A DNA stretch of 64,000 bases from Ralstonia sp. UNC404CL21Col (GTDB lineage Bacteria; Pseudomonadota; Gammaproteobacteria; Burkholderiales; Burkholderiaceae): the NCBI RefSeq assembly GCF_000620465.1, contig NZ_JIBE01000003.1, positions 868,001-932,000 of the forward strand, read 5' to 3'. Every line of letters begins with the position of its first letter. The stretch's first letter is position 1. The notes below the pieces were generated by a model that was not told the DNA's origin, did not search any database, and saw only the letters and a list, made by a program, of their open reading frames with translations. The translations under genes and the position numbers were made by a program. Below, one piece after another: positions 17,588-25,856 of this stretch.

Positions 17588-18796
17588 ATGTCCGCACCTC
17601 GTCCGCTGTCCATCGGCATTGCCGGCGCCGGTAACGCCGGCCTCGCCGCCGCCATCGCGTTTGCCCGCCAGGGGCACGACGTGCACGTTTTCGAAAAGCA
17701 CCCGCAGCTGACCGCCATGGGCGCGGGCCTGCTGATCCAGCCGCAGGGCATCCGCGCGCTGGAGGCGCTCGGCGTGGGCCGCGAGCTTGAGGGCATCGGC
17801 GCGCCGATCGATCGGCTGATCGGTCTGAGCCATCGTGGCTGGCGTCTGCTCGACATCGACTACGCCGAGACGCCCGGCCGCGCCGTCACGCGGCATGCGC
17901 TGTCGTCCATGCTGTACGACGCCGCCTTGCACGCGGGCGCAGTATTCCACTTTGGTTGCGCGATCCAGCAATTGCTTGGTGATGGCCCGCGCGCGCGGGT
18001 CGTGCACGCGCAGGGCGAATCCATCTTCGACCTGTTTGTGATTGCCGATGGCGCGGCCTCTGCGCTGCGTGAGCCCGCAGGCCTGGCCGGCCCGTCAAGC
18101 ACCTACCGATGGGGCACGCTGTGGTTTCAAGGATGGGTGGATGGCTGGAACCCGCGTGTGCTGCAGCAGCGCTTTCGCGGCACGCGCGAGATGATGGGCC
18201 TGCTGCCCACCGACGTGGATGGCAACCGCACGCGCCTGTCGATGTTCTGGAGCCTGCCCGGCGATGCCGTCGACGCCTGGCGCCAGACCGACATCACACA
18301 GTGGAAGGCGCATGTGCTCAGCCTGTGGCCGCAAGCCGCGCCCATGGTCGAGCAGATCGGCTCGCACGACGATATGCCTTTTGCCGTCTATCGCCACACG
18401 TGGCCGCGCGCGTTGGCCAAACCGCCCTACTGCGTCATCGGCGATGCCGCGCATGCCATGAGCCCGCAACTCGGCCTGGGGACCACGCTGGCCGCGCAAG
18501 ATGCGCTCGCTCTGGCGGCCTGCGTGCAAGTCCATGGGGCCGCCGATGGCGCGCTCGCCTACCACGCCCGTCGTCTGCGTACCGTGCAGGCCTACCAGAC
18601 ACTGAGTCGCGCGCTCACGCCGTGCTTCCAGGCGCAATACGGCGGTTGGATGCGTGACGTGGTGTTTGCCACCGGCTTGCGCGTGCCCGGTGTCGCATGG
18701 CTGATGAAACGCAGCCTGGCAGAACCGCCCGCTCGCGATGCTGCATTCGCCCCGGCTGCGGCTTCCACGGCTGCGAGCGAAAAGCCCCAGGCATGA
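17588..18796 (+). CDS. FAD-dependent aromatic-hydroxylase-type monooxygenase
   Basis: A 402-residue class A flavoprotein monooxygenase (UbiH/salicylate hydroxylase fold). The FAD motif GIAGAGNAGLAAAIAF (about 10-25) is followed by the second-domain GD motif in YCVIGDAAHAMSPQLGLGTT, which binds the FAD ribityl and phosphates. The C-terminus is Ala/Pro-rich. I chose the ATG at 17588; the frame is open far upstream but that part lies over the LysR gene. There are 121 bases to the divergent LysR start. Substrate unknown; the SRPBCC-like protein 18 bases downstream may act with it. Confidence 0.83.
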   Translation: MSAPRPLSIGIAGAGNAGLAAAIAFARQGHDVHVFEKHPQLTAMGAGLLIQPQGIRALEALGVGRELEGIGAPIDRLIGLSHRGWRLLDIDYAETPGRAVTRHALSSMLYDAALHAGAVFHFGCAIQQLLGDGPRARVVHAQGESIFDLFVIADGAASALREPAGLAGPSSTYRWGTLWFQGWVDGWNPRVLQQRFRGTREMMGLLPTDVDGNRTRLSMFWSLPGDAVDAWRQTDITQWKAHVLSLWPQAAPMVEQIGSHDDMPFAVYRHTWPRALAKPPYCVIGDAAHAMSPQLGLGTTLAAQDALALAACVQVHGAADGALAYHARRLRTVQAYQTLSRALTPCFQAQYGGWMRDVVFATGLRVPGVAWLMKRSLAEPPARDAAFAPAAASTAASEKPQA

Positions 18797-18814
18797 CACC
18801 ACACCTCCATCCGC

Positions 18815-19390
18815 ATGAGCCTGTTGCACACCTTCCTTCCTGAGCATCAGTTCAGCGAGCAGCACCACATACGGGTCAATGCATCGCCCGCGCGCGTGCT
18901 CGACATGGCTTCGCAACTTGACGTCACGGATTTCCCGGTGGCCCGGCTGTTCCTGCATCTGCGTGGCATCCCGGCGCGCATTGCCGCCGCGCTGGGCAGG
19001 CCCAGTGCACGACGGATCGACGCCGGATTCGGCCTGCACGATTTCACCGTTCTCGGCAGAAATGGAGATCACGAATTCGCGCTCGGCCTGGTCGGCCGCT
19101 TCTGGGAATCGGCCGGGGGGCTCATCCACGTTGAAGCCAGCGCATTTCGCACGTTCTCCGCACCCGATATCGCCAAGCTGGTCATGACGTTCGTCGCTGA
19201 GCCCGAAGGCGCCGGCACGCTGCTGACCACGCGCACGTGCGTGCATTGCTCCAGCACCACGGCGCGCCGCCGCTTCACGCCTTACTGGATACTGATCCGC
19301 GTGCCAAGCGGGCTGATCCGCCGGATGATGCTGCAGCGGATCAAGCAGGTTGCGGAGGCAGACGACGCTCCGCTTAGACGTCCAGAATGA
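18815..19390 (+). CDS. SRPBCC-like hypothetical protein
   Basis: A 191-residue soluble protein with no signal peptide. Alternating beta-strand character (HHIRVNASPARVLDMA, FALGLVGRFWE, LVMTFVAEP, GTLLTTRTCVHC) and the end FTPYWILIRVPSGLIRRMML resemble SRPBCC/DUF2867-type ligand-binding domains. I do not recognise a specific family. It follows the flavin monooxygenase at 18 bases on the same strand and its 3' end overlaps the convergent cupin gene by 17 bases. Confidence 0.65.
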   Translation: MSLLHTFLPEHQFSEQHHIRVNASPARVLDMASQLDVTDFPVARLFLHLRGIPARIAAALGRPSARRIDAGFGLHDFTVLGRNGDHEFALGLVGRFWESAGGLIHVEASAFRTFSAPDIAKLVMTFVAEPEGAGTLLTTRTCVHCSSTTARRRFTPYWILIRVPSGLIRRMMLQRIKQVAEADDAPLRRPE

Positions 19391-19706
19391 CCAGCGTGCC
19401 GGCGCTGCCGGCGTCCACGCTGTGCGGCACGCCGGCAGGCACCACGTACAACTCGCCACGCGAGACCTTCACCGCTTCGTCGCCGATGCGCAACCGCAGC
19501 TGCCCATCGATGACCAGCAGCCCTTCGGCATAGTCGTGCACCTCGTTGGGATACGACGTGCCATCCATGCGCAGCACCTTGAAGTTGCCGCCACCAAACC
19601 GCTCCAGCACGCGAGACGACCACGCGCGCGGCAGCGCTTCGGCCTCTGCATTGAGATTGACAAGCGGCACACCAGCCTCGCCCAAAGATTGAGAAGCGTT
19701 GAGCAT
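19374..19706 (-). CDS. Small cupin-domain protein
   Basis: A 110-residue single-domain cupin. The conserved part is YPNEVHDYAEGLLVIDGQLRLRIGDEA with the second motif ELYVVPAGVPHSVDAG. Metal ligands of motif 1 are partly retained (one His, Glu nearby) and the motif 2 His is present. I chose the ATG at 19704-19706 because the conserved domain begins soon after and the longer frame enters the next gene. Function unknown; such cupins bind small ligands or act as isomerases. It overlaps the tail of the convergent SRPBCC-like gene. Confidence 0.7.
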   Translation of the reverse strand: MLNASQSLGEAGVPLVNLNAEAEALPRAWSSRVLERFGGGNFKVLRMDGTSYPNEVHDYAEGLLVIDGQLRLRIGDEAVKVSRGELYVVPAGVPHSVDAGSAGTLVILDV

Positions 19707-19783
19707 ACCAGCCGATGATCCCAAAAAAAGAGCGCTGCCGCGTTTCCACGGTAGCGCTCTTTCTGCACGCGGGTCAGTGCGTG

Positions 19784-20524
19784 TTATAGGTCGTACGACG
19801 CGAGTTCCATCTCGGACAGACTTCCCATGTCGTCCGCAGGCTTCAGGTGGTCGACCCGATAGCCGTGCTTGTACACCGCCACCAGGCGCACCTCGTTCTC
19901 CGGTTCGACATTCAGCTTCATGCGGATGCGCGATACGTGACTGTCGATCGTGCGGGTGTACTCCGACGAGTTGCGGCCCCACACCTGCCCGAAGATGTGG
20001 TCGCGCGACAGCGTGCGTCCCACATTCGAAAACAACAGCAGCGCCAGTTGGAACTCGATGCCCGTCAGCGTCACTGGCTCGCCGTGCAGGGTGACCTGCT
20101 GGCGCTGGGGATTGAAGTGATAAGGCCCGACCGCGAATGGCAGGCGTCCATACGGAATGGGATATGCACGGCGCAGCAGCGCGTCGACGCGCGCCCGCAG
20201 CTCGGCAATGCGGAACGGCTTCGCGATGTAGTCATCCGCGCCGTGCGTGAGCGCGCGCACGAGGCTTTTCTCGCCTTCTTCGGCCGTGACGAACAGCACC
20301 GGCAACACTTCCTTATGGCGGCTGCGCACGACGCTCAGCACGTCGATACCGAGCATGCCAGGCGTATGCCAGTCGAGGATCAGCATGTCGTACGACGATC
20401 GACCCAGCATGCGCAGCAAGGTGGCACCGTCGGTGTAGGTCACCACGTCGTGGCCGGACTGAGACAGGATCTGGACGATGACTTCGCTTTGGAAGGGATC
20501 GTCTTCAAGCAAGGCGATACGCAT
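19784..20524 (-). CDS. OmpR-family response regulator (orphan)
   Basis: A 246-residue response regulator. The receiver domain has E7/D8/D9, phospho-acceptor D51 in LILDWHTPGM and Lys in YIAKPFR. A winged helix follows with LTGIEFQLALLLFSNVGRTLSRDHIFGQVWG and TIDSHVSRIRMKL. I chose the ATG at 20522-20524, since GGAG lies 6 bases before it; an ATG 4 codons earlier is possible. No histidine kinase gene is adjacent, so its partner is elsewhere. A candidate structured RNA and terminator lie about 200 bases upstream on the same strand. Confidence 0.88.
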   Translation of the reverse strand: MRIALLEDDPFQSEVIVQILSQSGHDVVTYTDGATLLRMLGRSSYDMLILDWHTPGMLGIDVLSVVRSRHKEVLPVLFVTAEEGEKSLVRALTHGADDYIAKPFRIAELRARVDALLRRAYPIPYGRLPFAVGPYHFNPQRQQVTLHGEPVTLTGIEFQLALLLFSNVGRTLSRDHIFGQVWGRNSSEYTRTIDSHVSRIRMKLNVEPENEVRLVAVYKHGYRVDHLKPADDMGSLSEMELASYDL

Positions 20525-20722
20525 GTTCGGCTCCATGAAAATTCGCACATGCGTCGCGGGCGGGTGCCGGAATTGATGGCGCTTATTCAGGCGCGTTGAG
20601 CGCGTTCCGTTGCATGTGTTACGTGGCTGCAATTTTCATGGCGAGGTGTGCTACGAACCATGAGAAGAGTCCTAATTTGTGAAGGCCGTTGAAGCACGGA
20701 TGCGACACGTTCATGAGACAGG

Positions 20723-20753
20723 AAAAAAAAAGCCCGGACAACGAGGTCCGGGC
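20723..20753 (-). terminator. Rho-independent terminator
   Basis: Perfect 8-bp stem GCCCGGAC (20732-20739) and GTCCGGGC (20746-20753), a 6-base loop, then nine T on the minus strand (A-run at 20723-20731). It ends transcription coming from the LysR side or from the RNA candidate. Confidence 0.88.
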
Positions 20754-20842
20754 GGCGGTGCTTCCCACAACAGTGTGACGGGATCAGAAACACCCAAGGG
20801 TCTCATGTGCCAGACACATCGCAGCGCACCGGGGGGAAGCAC
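20723..20842 (-). ncRNA. Candidate structured small RNA or 3' leader
   Basis: On the minus strand a 9-bp closing stem is formed by GTGCTTCCC (20842-20834) and GGGAAGCAC (20766-20758). Inside are two small hairpins, ATGTG/CACAT with a 5-base loop and ACCC/GGGT. Directly after the closing stem comes a strong terminator ending in nine T. This looks like a compact independent RNA of about 120 nt, or the processed end of the LysR transcript. I cannot find a clear promoter and do not recognise an RNA family. Confidence 0.4.
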
Positions 20843-20981
20843 TGCAACGCTTACGGGGGTGACGTCATGGAGGGTCAGACGTACTGGTCCGGCACACGTG
20901 GAGCGCATGATGCCGTGCGATACGTGCAACGGGCGCAGTCGTGACAACATTTAACGTGCCCAGCTTCTTTGCCGCCACAGT

Positions 20982-21899
20982 TCAGGTCGGATCGGCGTTT
21001 TCCAGCTCTTGCCGAATCGATTCGGTGAGCATGTCGATCAGCAGGCGAACACGTTTGGGAACGAACCGAGCGGAGGGTGTGACAAGGTTGATCGGCTCTC
21101 CGCTGGTCGCATAGTCGGGCAGCACGCGCACCAAGCGGGGCAGCGGCGCGTTGGCACGCGCGACGGCACTCGCGTACAGCGGCAGCGGACCGATGCCGGC
21201 GCCCGACGCAATCAACGTTTCCAGGTAGATCAGGCTGTCGGCATTCAGCCGGGCGCGCACGGCCACGGTTTTCAGGCCATCGGGGCCGACGAGGCGCCAT
21301 TGCGTTTCGCCGCGGCCGGTGCCGCGAAAATCGAGGCAGCAATGGTCGGCCAGCCCTTGCACGGAGTCGGGCGCACCGCGGCGCTGCAGGTAATCGGGCG
21401 AGGCGAACAGGCCGATGCGCAACACGCCCAGCGACCGCGCCACCAGCGAACTGTCGGCCAAGCGTCCGACGCGGACAGCGAGGTCAAACCCTTCCTGCAC
21501 GAGATCGACATTGCGCGGCGTCAGCACGACGTCCAGATCGATCTCTGGATACTGCTGCATGAAGCGCGCCGCCACCGGCGCTACCAGCAGACGGCCGACG
21601 TCTTCGGAAGACGTGATCCGAACCTTGCCGCGCGGCAAGTCCTGGAGTTCACCCGCGCAGGTCGTAGCGCGTTCAATGTCTTCCAGTGCATGCGACGCCA
21701 CCTGGTACAGGCTCTGACCCGCGTCCGTCAGATGGAGCGTGCGCGTGGTGCGCTGTAACAGTCGCACGTTCAAATCCTGTTCAAGCGCGGCAATGCCGCG
21801 GCTGACGGACGATTTCGGCAAATCGAGCCGCGTTGCCGCTGCCGTGAAGCTCCCCGCTTCGACCACGCGCACGAACAGCGCTAATTGGTTCAGATCCAT
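20982..21899 (-). CDS. LysR-family transcriptional regulator
   Basis: A 305-residue LysR regulator of the large AaeR/DmlR-like group. The winged helix is MDLNQLALFVRVVEAGSFTAAATRLDLPKSSVSRGIAALEQDL, followed by RLLQRTTRTLHLTDAG and a periplasmic-binding-protein-like effector domain. It is divergent from the pirin gene (149 bases between starts), the typical arrangement for a LysR regulator controlling pirin and itself. Effector unknown. Confidence 0.9.
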   Translation of the reverse strand: MDLNQLALFVRVVEAGSFTAAATRLDLPKSSVSRGIAALEQDLNVRLLQRTTRTLHLTDAGQSLYQVASHALEDIERATTCAGELQDLPRGKVRITSSEDVGRLLVAPVAARFMQQYPEIDLDVVLTPRNVDLVQEGFDLAVRVGRLADSSLVARSLGVLRIGLFASPDYLQRRGAPDSVQGLADHCCLDFRGTGRGETQWRLVGPDGLKTVAVRARLNADSLIYLETLIASGAGIGPLPLYASAVARANAPLPRLVRVLPDYATSGEPINLVTPSARFVPKRVRLLIDMLTESIRQELENADPT

Positions 21900-22048
21900 G
21901 GTTTCCTCCTCTTATCGTGATGCGCGCTGGCCGGAATGGTTATTGTCTCGCCAGGAGCAACATTTTTTCCCACAATAACCGACTAGTGCAAACGAGGCAA
22001 CTACCCTACATTTGGCGTATGACAAATGCCGAATTTCAGGAGAACAAC

Positions 22049-22954
22049 ATGGAAACCCTCGTGCAACCGCAAGTGCAGCCTGTGCAACGTGGCCGCCGCG
22101 TGGAACGCATCATCACCGGCCGTCCCACCTCGGACGGCGCGGGCGTGAAGCTCACCCGCGTGCTGACGAACAATCTGCAACGCCGGCTCGATCCGTTCCT
22201 GATGCTGGACGCATTCCGCAGTGACGACCCCAACGACTATCTGGCCGGTTTTCCCGACCATCCGCACCGCGGCTTTGAAACGGTGACGTACATGATCGCG
22301 GGCCGCATGCGCCACCGCGACAGCGCCGGCCACGAAGGCTTGCTGCAACACGGCGGCGTGCAGTGGATGACGGCCGGCAGCGGCGTCGTGCACTCGGAAA
22401 TGCCGGAACAGGAAGACGGTGTGATGGAAGGCTTCCAGCTTTGGCTGAACCTGCCCGCCCGCGACAAGATGACGACGCCGTGGTACCGCGACATTCCGTC
22501 GAACGAGATCCCCGAGTTCACGACGGAAGACGGCGTGGCCGTGCGCGTGATCGCCGGTGAATCGCACGGTGTGCAAGGCGCGATGACGCGGGAAGCGACG
22601 CAGCCGCTGTACCTCGACATCACGCTGCCGGCGGGCGCGTCATTTGCGCAGGTACTGCCGGCCGGACACAACGCATTCGTCTATGTGTTCCGTGGCAGTG
22701 CGCTGGTGGGCGACGCCGAAACGGTCGGCAACGCCGGGCTGCAGCGCGTGGAAGACAAGCAGATGGCCATCCTCGCCAACACGGAAGGCAGCGATGGTGT
22801 GGTCATCCGTGCACGCGATGCTGAGGCGCGCGTGCTGCTGGTGGCCGGCAAACCGCTGAACGAGTCGATCGCGCAATACGGCCCGTTCGTGATGAACACG
22901 CAGGAAGAAATCTTCCAGGCCGTGCGTGACTTCCAGGCCGGCAAGTTCGCCTAA
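22049..22954 (+). CDS. Pirin family protein
   Basis: A 301-residue bicupin of the pirin family. The N-terminal cupin has the metal-binding pattern DFPDHPHRGFETVTYMIAG-type residues, seen here as FPDHPHRGFETVTYM, then HGGVQWMTAGSGVVHSE. These supply the three His and one Glu that bind iron. The C-terminal cupin is LYLDITLPAG...NAFVYVFRG. Some pirins have quercetinase activity; others affect transcription or metabolism. I chose the ATG at 22049 because AGGAG lies 7 bases upstream; an earlier ATG (22019) without such a site would add 10 residues. Confidence 0.9.
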   Translation: METLVQPQVQPVQRGRRVERIITGRPTSDGAGVKLTRVLTNNLQRRLDPFLMLDAFRSDDPNDYLAGFPDHPHRGFETVTYMIAGRMRHRDSAGHEGLLQHGGVQWMTAGSGVVHSEMPEQEDGVMEGFQLWLNLPARDKMTTPWYRDIPSNEIPEFTTEDGVAVRVIAGESHGVQGAMTREATQPLYLDITLPAGASFAQVLPAGHNAFVYVFRGSALVGDAETVGNAGLQRVEDKQMAILANTEGSDGVVIRARDAEARVLLVAGKPLNESIAQYGPFVMNTQEEIFQAVRDFQAGKFA

Positions 22955-22964
22955 ACCCAAGCCT

Positions 22965-23004
22965 CAAAGAAAAACCGCCGCTCGGTTTCACCAGAGCGGC
23001 GGTT
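22965..23004 (-). terminator. srkA terminator overlapping the coding end
   Basis: The 11-bp perfect stem AACCGCCGCTC (22973-22983) and GAGCGGCGGTT (22994-23004) is followed on the minus strand by TTTTTCTTT. Half of the hairpin lies inside the last codons of srkA, whose stop is at 22988-22990. On the plus strand no T tract follows, so pirin transcription is not obviously stopped here. Confidence 0.75.
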
Positions 23005-24040
23005 CGTCCAACAGCGCGATCTGCTCGCGCAATTCCAACACCCGGTCCTGCCAGTAGCGTTGCGTGTTGAACCACGGAAACGCGAAAGGAAACGCCGGAT
23101 CATTCCACCGGCGCGCCAACCACGCGCTGTAGTGCAGCAAGCGCAGCGTGCGCAGCGCTTCCACCAGATACAGCTCGCGCGTGTCGAATTCGCAGAAGTC
23201 CTCATAGCCGGCGAGCAGGCTGGCGAGCTGCGATTGCATCGATGCGCGATCACCCGAGAGCAGCATCCACAGGTCTTGCACGGCAGGGCCGGTGCGGCTG
23301 TCGTCAAAATCGACGAAATGCGGGCCGGCCGAGCGCAGCGAATCCCCCTTCTGCAGCGGATCGCCCTGCCTAGCGTCGGCCTCTTCGATCCACAGCACGT
23401 TCGAGGCGTGGCAATCGCCGTGCAGGCGCAGCAGCGAAACGTCGCCCGCGCGGTCGTAGCAGCGGCGCACGCCATCAAGTGCGGCGTCGGCCACGCTGCG
23501 CCACGCCGGCAACAAATCGGGCGGAATGAAATCGTGTTCGAGCAGCCAGTCGCGCGATTGCACGCCGAACGTGTCGATGTCGAGCGCCGGACGGGCCATG
23601 AACGGCCGCTGCGCGCCGACGGCGTGGATGCGACCAAGGAAGCGGCCCATCCATTCGAGCGTGTCGTCCTGGTCGATGGCGGGCACGCGGCCTGCGCAAC
23701 GCGGGAAGACCGCGAAGTGCCAACGTTCGAACGCATGCAGCGTGCGGCCCTCGATTTCGAGCGGCGCAATCACGGGGATTTCCGCCGCTGCCAGTTCCGT
23801 CGTAAAGGTGTGCTCTTCGACGATCTGCGTGTCGGTCCAGCGGCCGGGGCGGTAGAACTTGGCCACCACCGGCGCGCTGTCTTCCACGCCGACCTGGTAC
23901 ACGCGGTTTTCGTAGCTGTTGAGCGCGAACATGCGGCCGTCCGGCATCAGCCCGACCTCCGCCAGCGCATCCAGGATGCTGTCTGGCGTCAGGCCGTCGT
24001 AGGGCGCGTCAGCTGATGCGGGTGGGCCGTCGTCGTGCAT
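22988..24040 (-). CDS. srkA: Stress response kinase A (YihE/SrkA)
   Basis: A 350-residue protein kinase of the aminoglycoside-phosphotransferase-like fold. The N-terminal lobe carries NSYENRVYQVG and VVAKFYRPGRWT (ATP-binding Lys); the catalytic loop is LHGDCHASNVLW and the Mg-binding Asp is in FVDFDDSRTGPAVQDLWML. These match SrkA, a Ser/Thr kinase that counters stress-induced cell death in E. coli. It lies 5 bases downstream of rhlE and is probably co-transcribed with it. Confidence 0.9.
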   Translation of the reverse strand: MHDDGPPASADAPYDGLTPDSILDALAEVGLMPDGRMFALNSYENRVYQVGVEDSAPVVAKFYRPGRWTDTQIVEEHTFTTELAAAEIPVIAPLEIEGRTLHAFERWHFAVFPRCAGRVPAIDQDDTLEWMGRFLGRIHAVGAQRPFMARPALDIDTFGVQSRDWLLEHDFIPPDLLPAWRSVADAALDGVRRCYDRAGDVSLLRLHGDCHASNVLWIEEADARQGDPLQKGDSLRSAGPHFVDFDDSRTGPAVQDLWMLLSGDRASMQSQLASLLAGYEDFCEFDTRELYLVEALRTLRLLHYSAWLARRWNDPAFPFAFPWFNTQRYWQDRVLELREQIALLDEPPLW

Positions 24041-24045
24041 GAACG

Positions 24046-25725
24046 TCAGGCTTTACGACCGCCGAGCAACGCAGCCGCCTTGGCGAACAAACCATTGAAC
24101 GGCTGCTTGGCCGGCTGTCCCTTGTGGGCCGGCTGCGCGGCTTGCGTGTTCGATGCACGGCGTTGTTGACCGCCCTGTCCGCCTTGTCCATTGCCCTTGC
24201 CTTGGCCCTGGCCTTGACCGTTGCCCTGGCGCTGGCCGCGCGCTTGCGATTGGCCGTTGCCGGCACCGTGGCCATTGCGCGGCTTCGGCGCGGCTTGGCC
24301 GTCGCGTTGGCCTTGCGCCTGGCGCTGGCGGCTGCCGCCACCATTTCGACCCTGGCCTTGGCCTTGATTCTGCCCCTGCCCCTGGCCGTTGCCGCTCGAC
24401 TCGCGACGCGGTTCGCGAGGCTCACGCGGAGCACGCGGCTCGCGCGGGGCAGCGTTGCCGCTGGCCTGGCGTGGCTGCTGGCTGCGGCCACCACCCGGAC
24501 GGCCACCGCGCGCGTTACCACCACGGCCCGCCGAATTGCGCCCGTTCGGAATCGGCTCCGCCGCGATGGTCGGGTCCGGCTCGAAACCTTCCAGCACGGT
24601 ACGCGGCAGTTCGCGCTTGATGAGGCGCTCAATGTCGCGCAGCAGGCCATGCTCATCGACGCAGACCAGCGAGATCGCCTCGCCCTGCGCACCCGCGCGG
24701 CCCGTGCGGCCGATACGGTGCACGTAGTCTTCCGGCACGTTCGGCAAGTCGAAGTTCACCACGTGCGGCAGTTGGTCGATGTCGATGCCGCGCGCTGCAA
24801 TATCGGTGGCGACCAGCACGCGCAGCGTCCCGGCCTTGAACTCCGTCAGCGCGCGCGTGCGCGCCGATTGGCTCTTGTTACCGTGAATGGCCAGCGCGGG
24901 GATGCCGTCGCGGGTGAGCTGCTCGGCCAGGCGGTTCGCGCCGTGCTTGGTGCGCGTGAAGACCAGCACCTGGTGCCAGTCGTTGTCGCGCACGAGCTTG
25001 GCGAGCAGTTCGCGCTTGCGCTCGCGGTCGACCGGATAGATGCGTTGTTCGACCGTCTCGGCCGTCGTGTTGCGGCGCGCGACTTCAATCAGCGCCGGCT
25101 TGTCGAGCAGACGGTCGGCCAGTTCGCGAATGTCGTCGGAGAACGTTGCCGAGAACAGCAGGTTCTGACGCTTCGGCGGCAGGATGTTGAGGATCTTGCG
25201 GATGTCGTGGATGAAGCCCATGTCCAGCATGCGATCGGCTTCGTCCAGCACCAGCAGTTCAATGTGCGACAGGTCGATGGTGCGCTGGCCGACGTGGTCG
25301 AGCAGACGGCCAGGCGTGGCCACGACGATATCGACACCGCGCTTGAGCGCATCGATCTGCGGGTTGATGCCGACGCCGCCGAACATCACCATCGACTTCA
25401 GCGGCAGGTATTTGCCATAAGCGCGCACGCTTTCTTCCACCTGCGCGGCAAGCTCACGCGTGGGCGTCAGCACGAGCGCACGGATCGGGAAGCGCATGCC
25501 CTGCGGCGTCTGCACCTTGTTGGGCTGCGATGCAGACAGGCGGTGCAGCAACGGCAGCGTGAAACCGGCGGTCTTGCCGGTGCCGGTCTGTGCACCGGCG
25601 AGCAGGTCACCGCCCTTGAGGATGGCGGGGATGGCCTGGCGTTGAATCGGAGTGGGTTCTGCGTAGCCGAGTTCGGCCACGGCACGTACCAGCTTGTCTG
25701 ACAAGCCGAGTTCGGAAAACGACAT
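24046..25725 (-). CDS. rhlE: DEAD-box RNA helicase RhlE
   Basis: A 559-residue ATP-dependent RNA helicase for ribosome assembly and RNA turnover. The order is Q motif ([13 protein letters not shown]), Walker A ([10 protein letters not shown]), [16 protein letters not shown] (LFSATFS), and in the second domain [15 protein letters not shown] and [10 protein letters not shown]. From about residue 400 the protein becomes a disordered Gly/Gln/Asn/Arg-rich tail (RGG-like, then many GQGQ units), ending in [19 protein letters not shown] chose the ATG at 25723-25725 ([10 protein letters not shown], the usual RhlE start); the frame continues 16 codons upstream. Confidence 0.93.
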   Translation of the reverse strand: MSFSELGLSDKLVRAVAELGYAEPTPIQRQAIPAILKGGDLLAGAQTGTGKTAGFTLPLLHRLSASQPNKVQTPQGMRFPIRALVLTPTRELAAQVEESVRAYGKYLPLKSMVMFGGVGINPQIDALKRGVDIVVATPGRLLDHVGQRTIDLSHIELLVLDEADRMLDMGFIHDIRKILNILPPKRQNLLFSATFSDDIRELADRLLDKPALIEVARRNTTAETVEQRIYPVDRERKRELLAKLVRDNDWHQVLVFTRTKHGANRLAEQLTRDGIPALAIHGNKSQSARTRALTEFKAGTLRVLVATDIAARGIDIDQLPHVVNFDLPNVPEDYVHRIGRTGRAGAQGEAISLVCVDEHGLLRDIERLIKRELPRTVLEGFEPDPTIAAEPIPNGRNSAGRGGNARGGRPGGGRSQQPRQASGNAAPREPRAPREPREPRRESSGNGQGQGQNQGQGQGRNGGGSRQRQAQGQRDGQAAPKPRNGHGAGNGQSQARGQRQGNGQGQGQGKGNGQGGQGGQQRRASNTQAAQPAHKGQPAKQPFNGLFAKAAALLGGRKA

Positions 25726-25856
25726 GGAAAAGCGATTGGACCGGCGTGTCCCGCGCATTCGTTCGTGCGCCAATCGTGGACAAAGCCTGGGTAGGTGACG
25801 GGGCGACTGGACCCCGGGGACTGCAAGAAGGGCGCTAGTTTAACAGGTGATGGTGT

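Larger units (their letters stand above)
20525..20981. other. 457-base intergenic region
   Basis: The gap between the LysR gene and the orphan response regulator, both on the minus strand, has no convincing protein-coding frame. It holds the terminator at 20723-20753, the nested inverted repeats up to 20842 described as an RNA candidate, and an 8-base palindrome TGACGTCA near 20860-20867. The response-regulator promoter must lie in 20525-20722, but I cannot identify it. Confidence 0.5.

Noticed and set aside
20679-20954. Small open frames on both strands in the intergenic region
   Set aside because: No ribosome-binding site, no protein-like pattern, and they run across the terminator and the inverted repeats.
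24124-25701. 525-codon plus-strand frame opposite rhlE
   Set aside because: Ala/Leu/Arg-rich shadow of the helicase codons; rhlE motifs on the minus strand are unambiguous.
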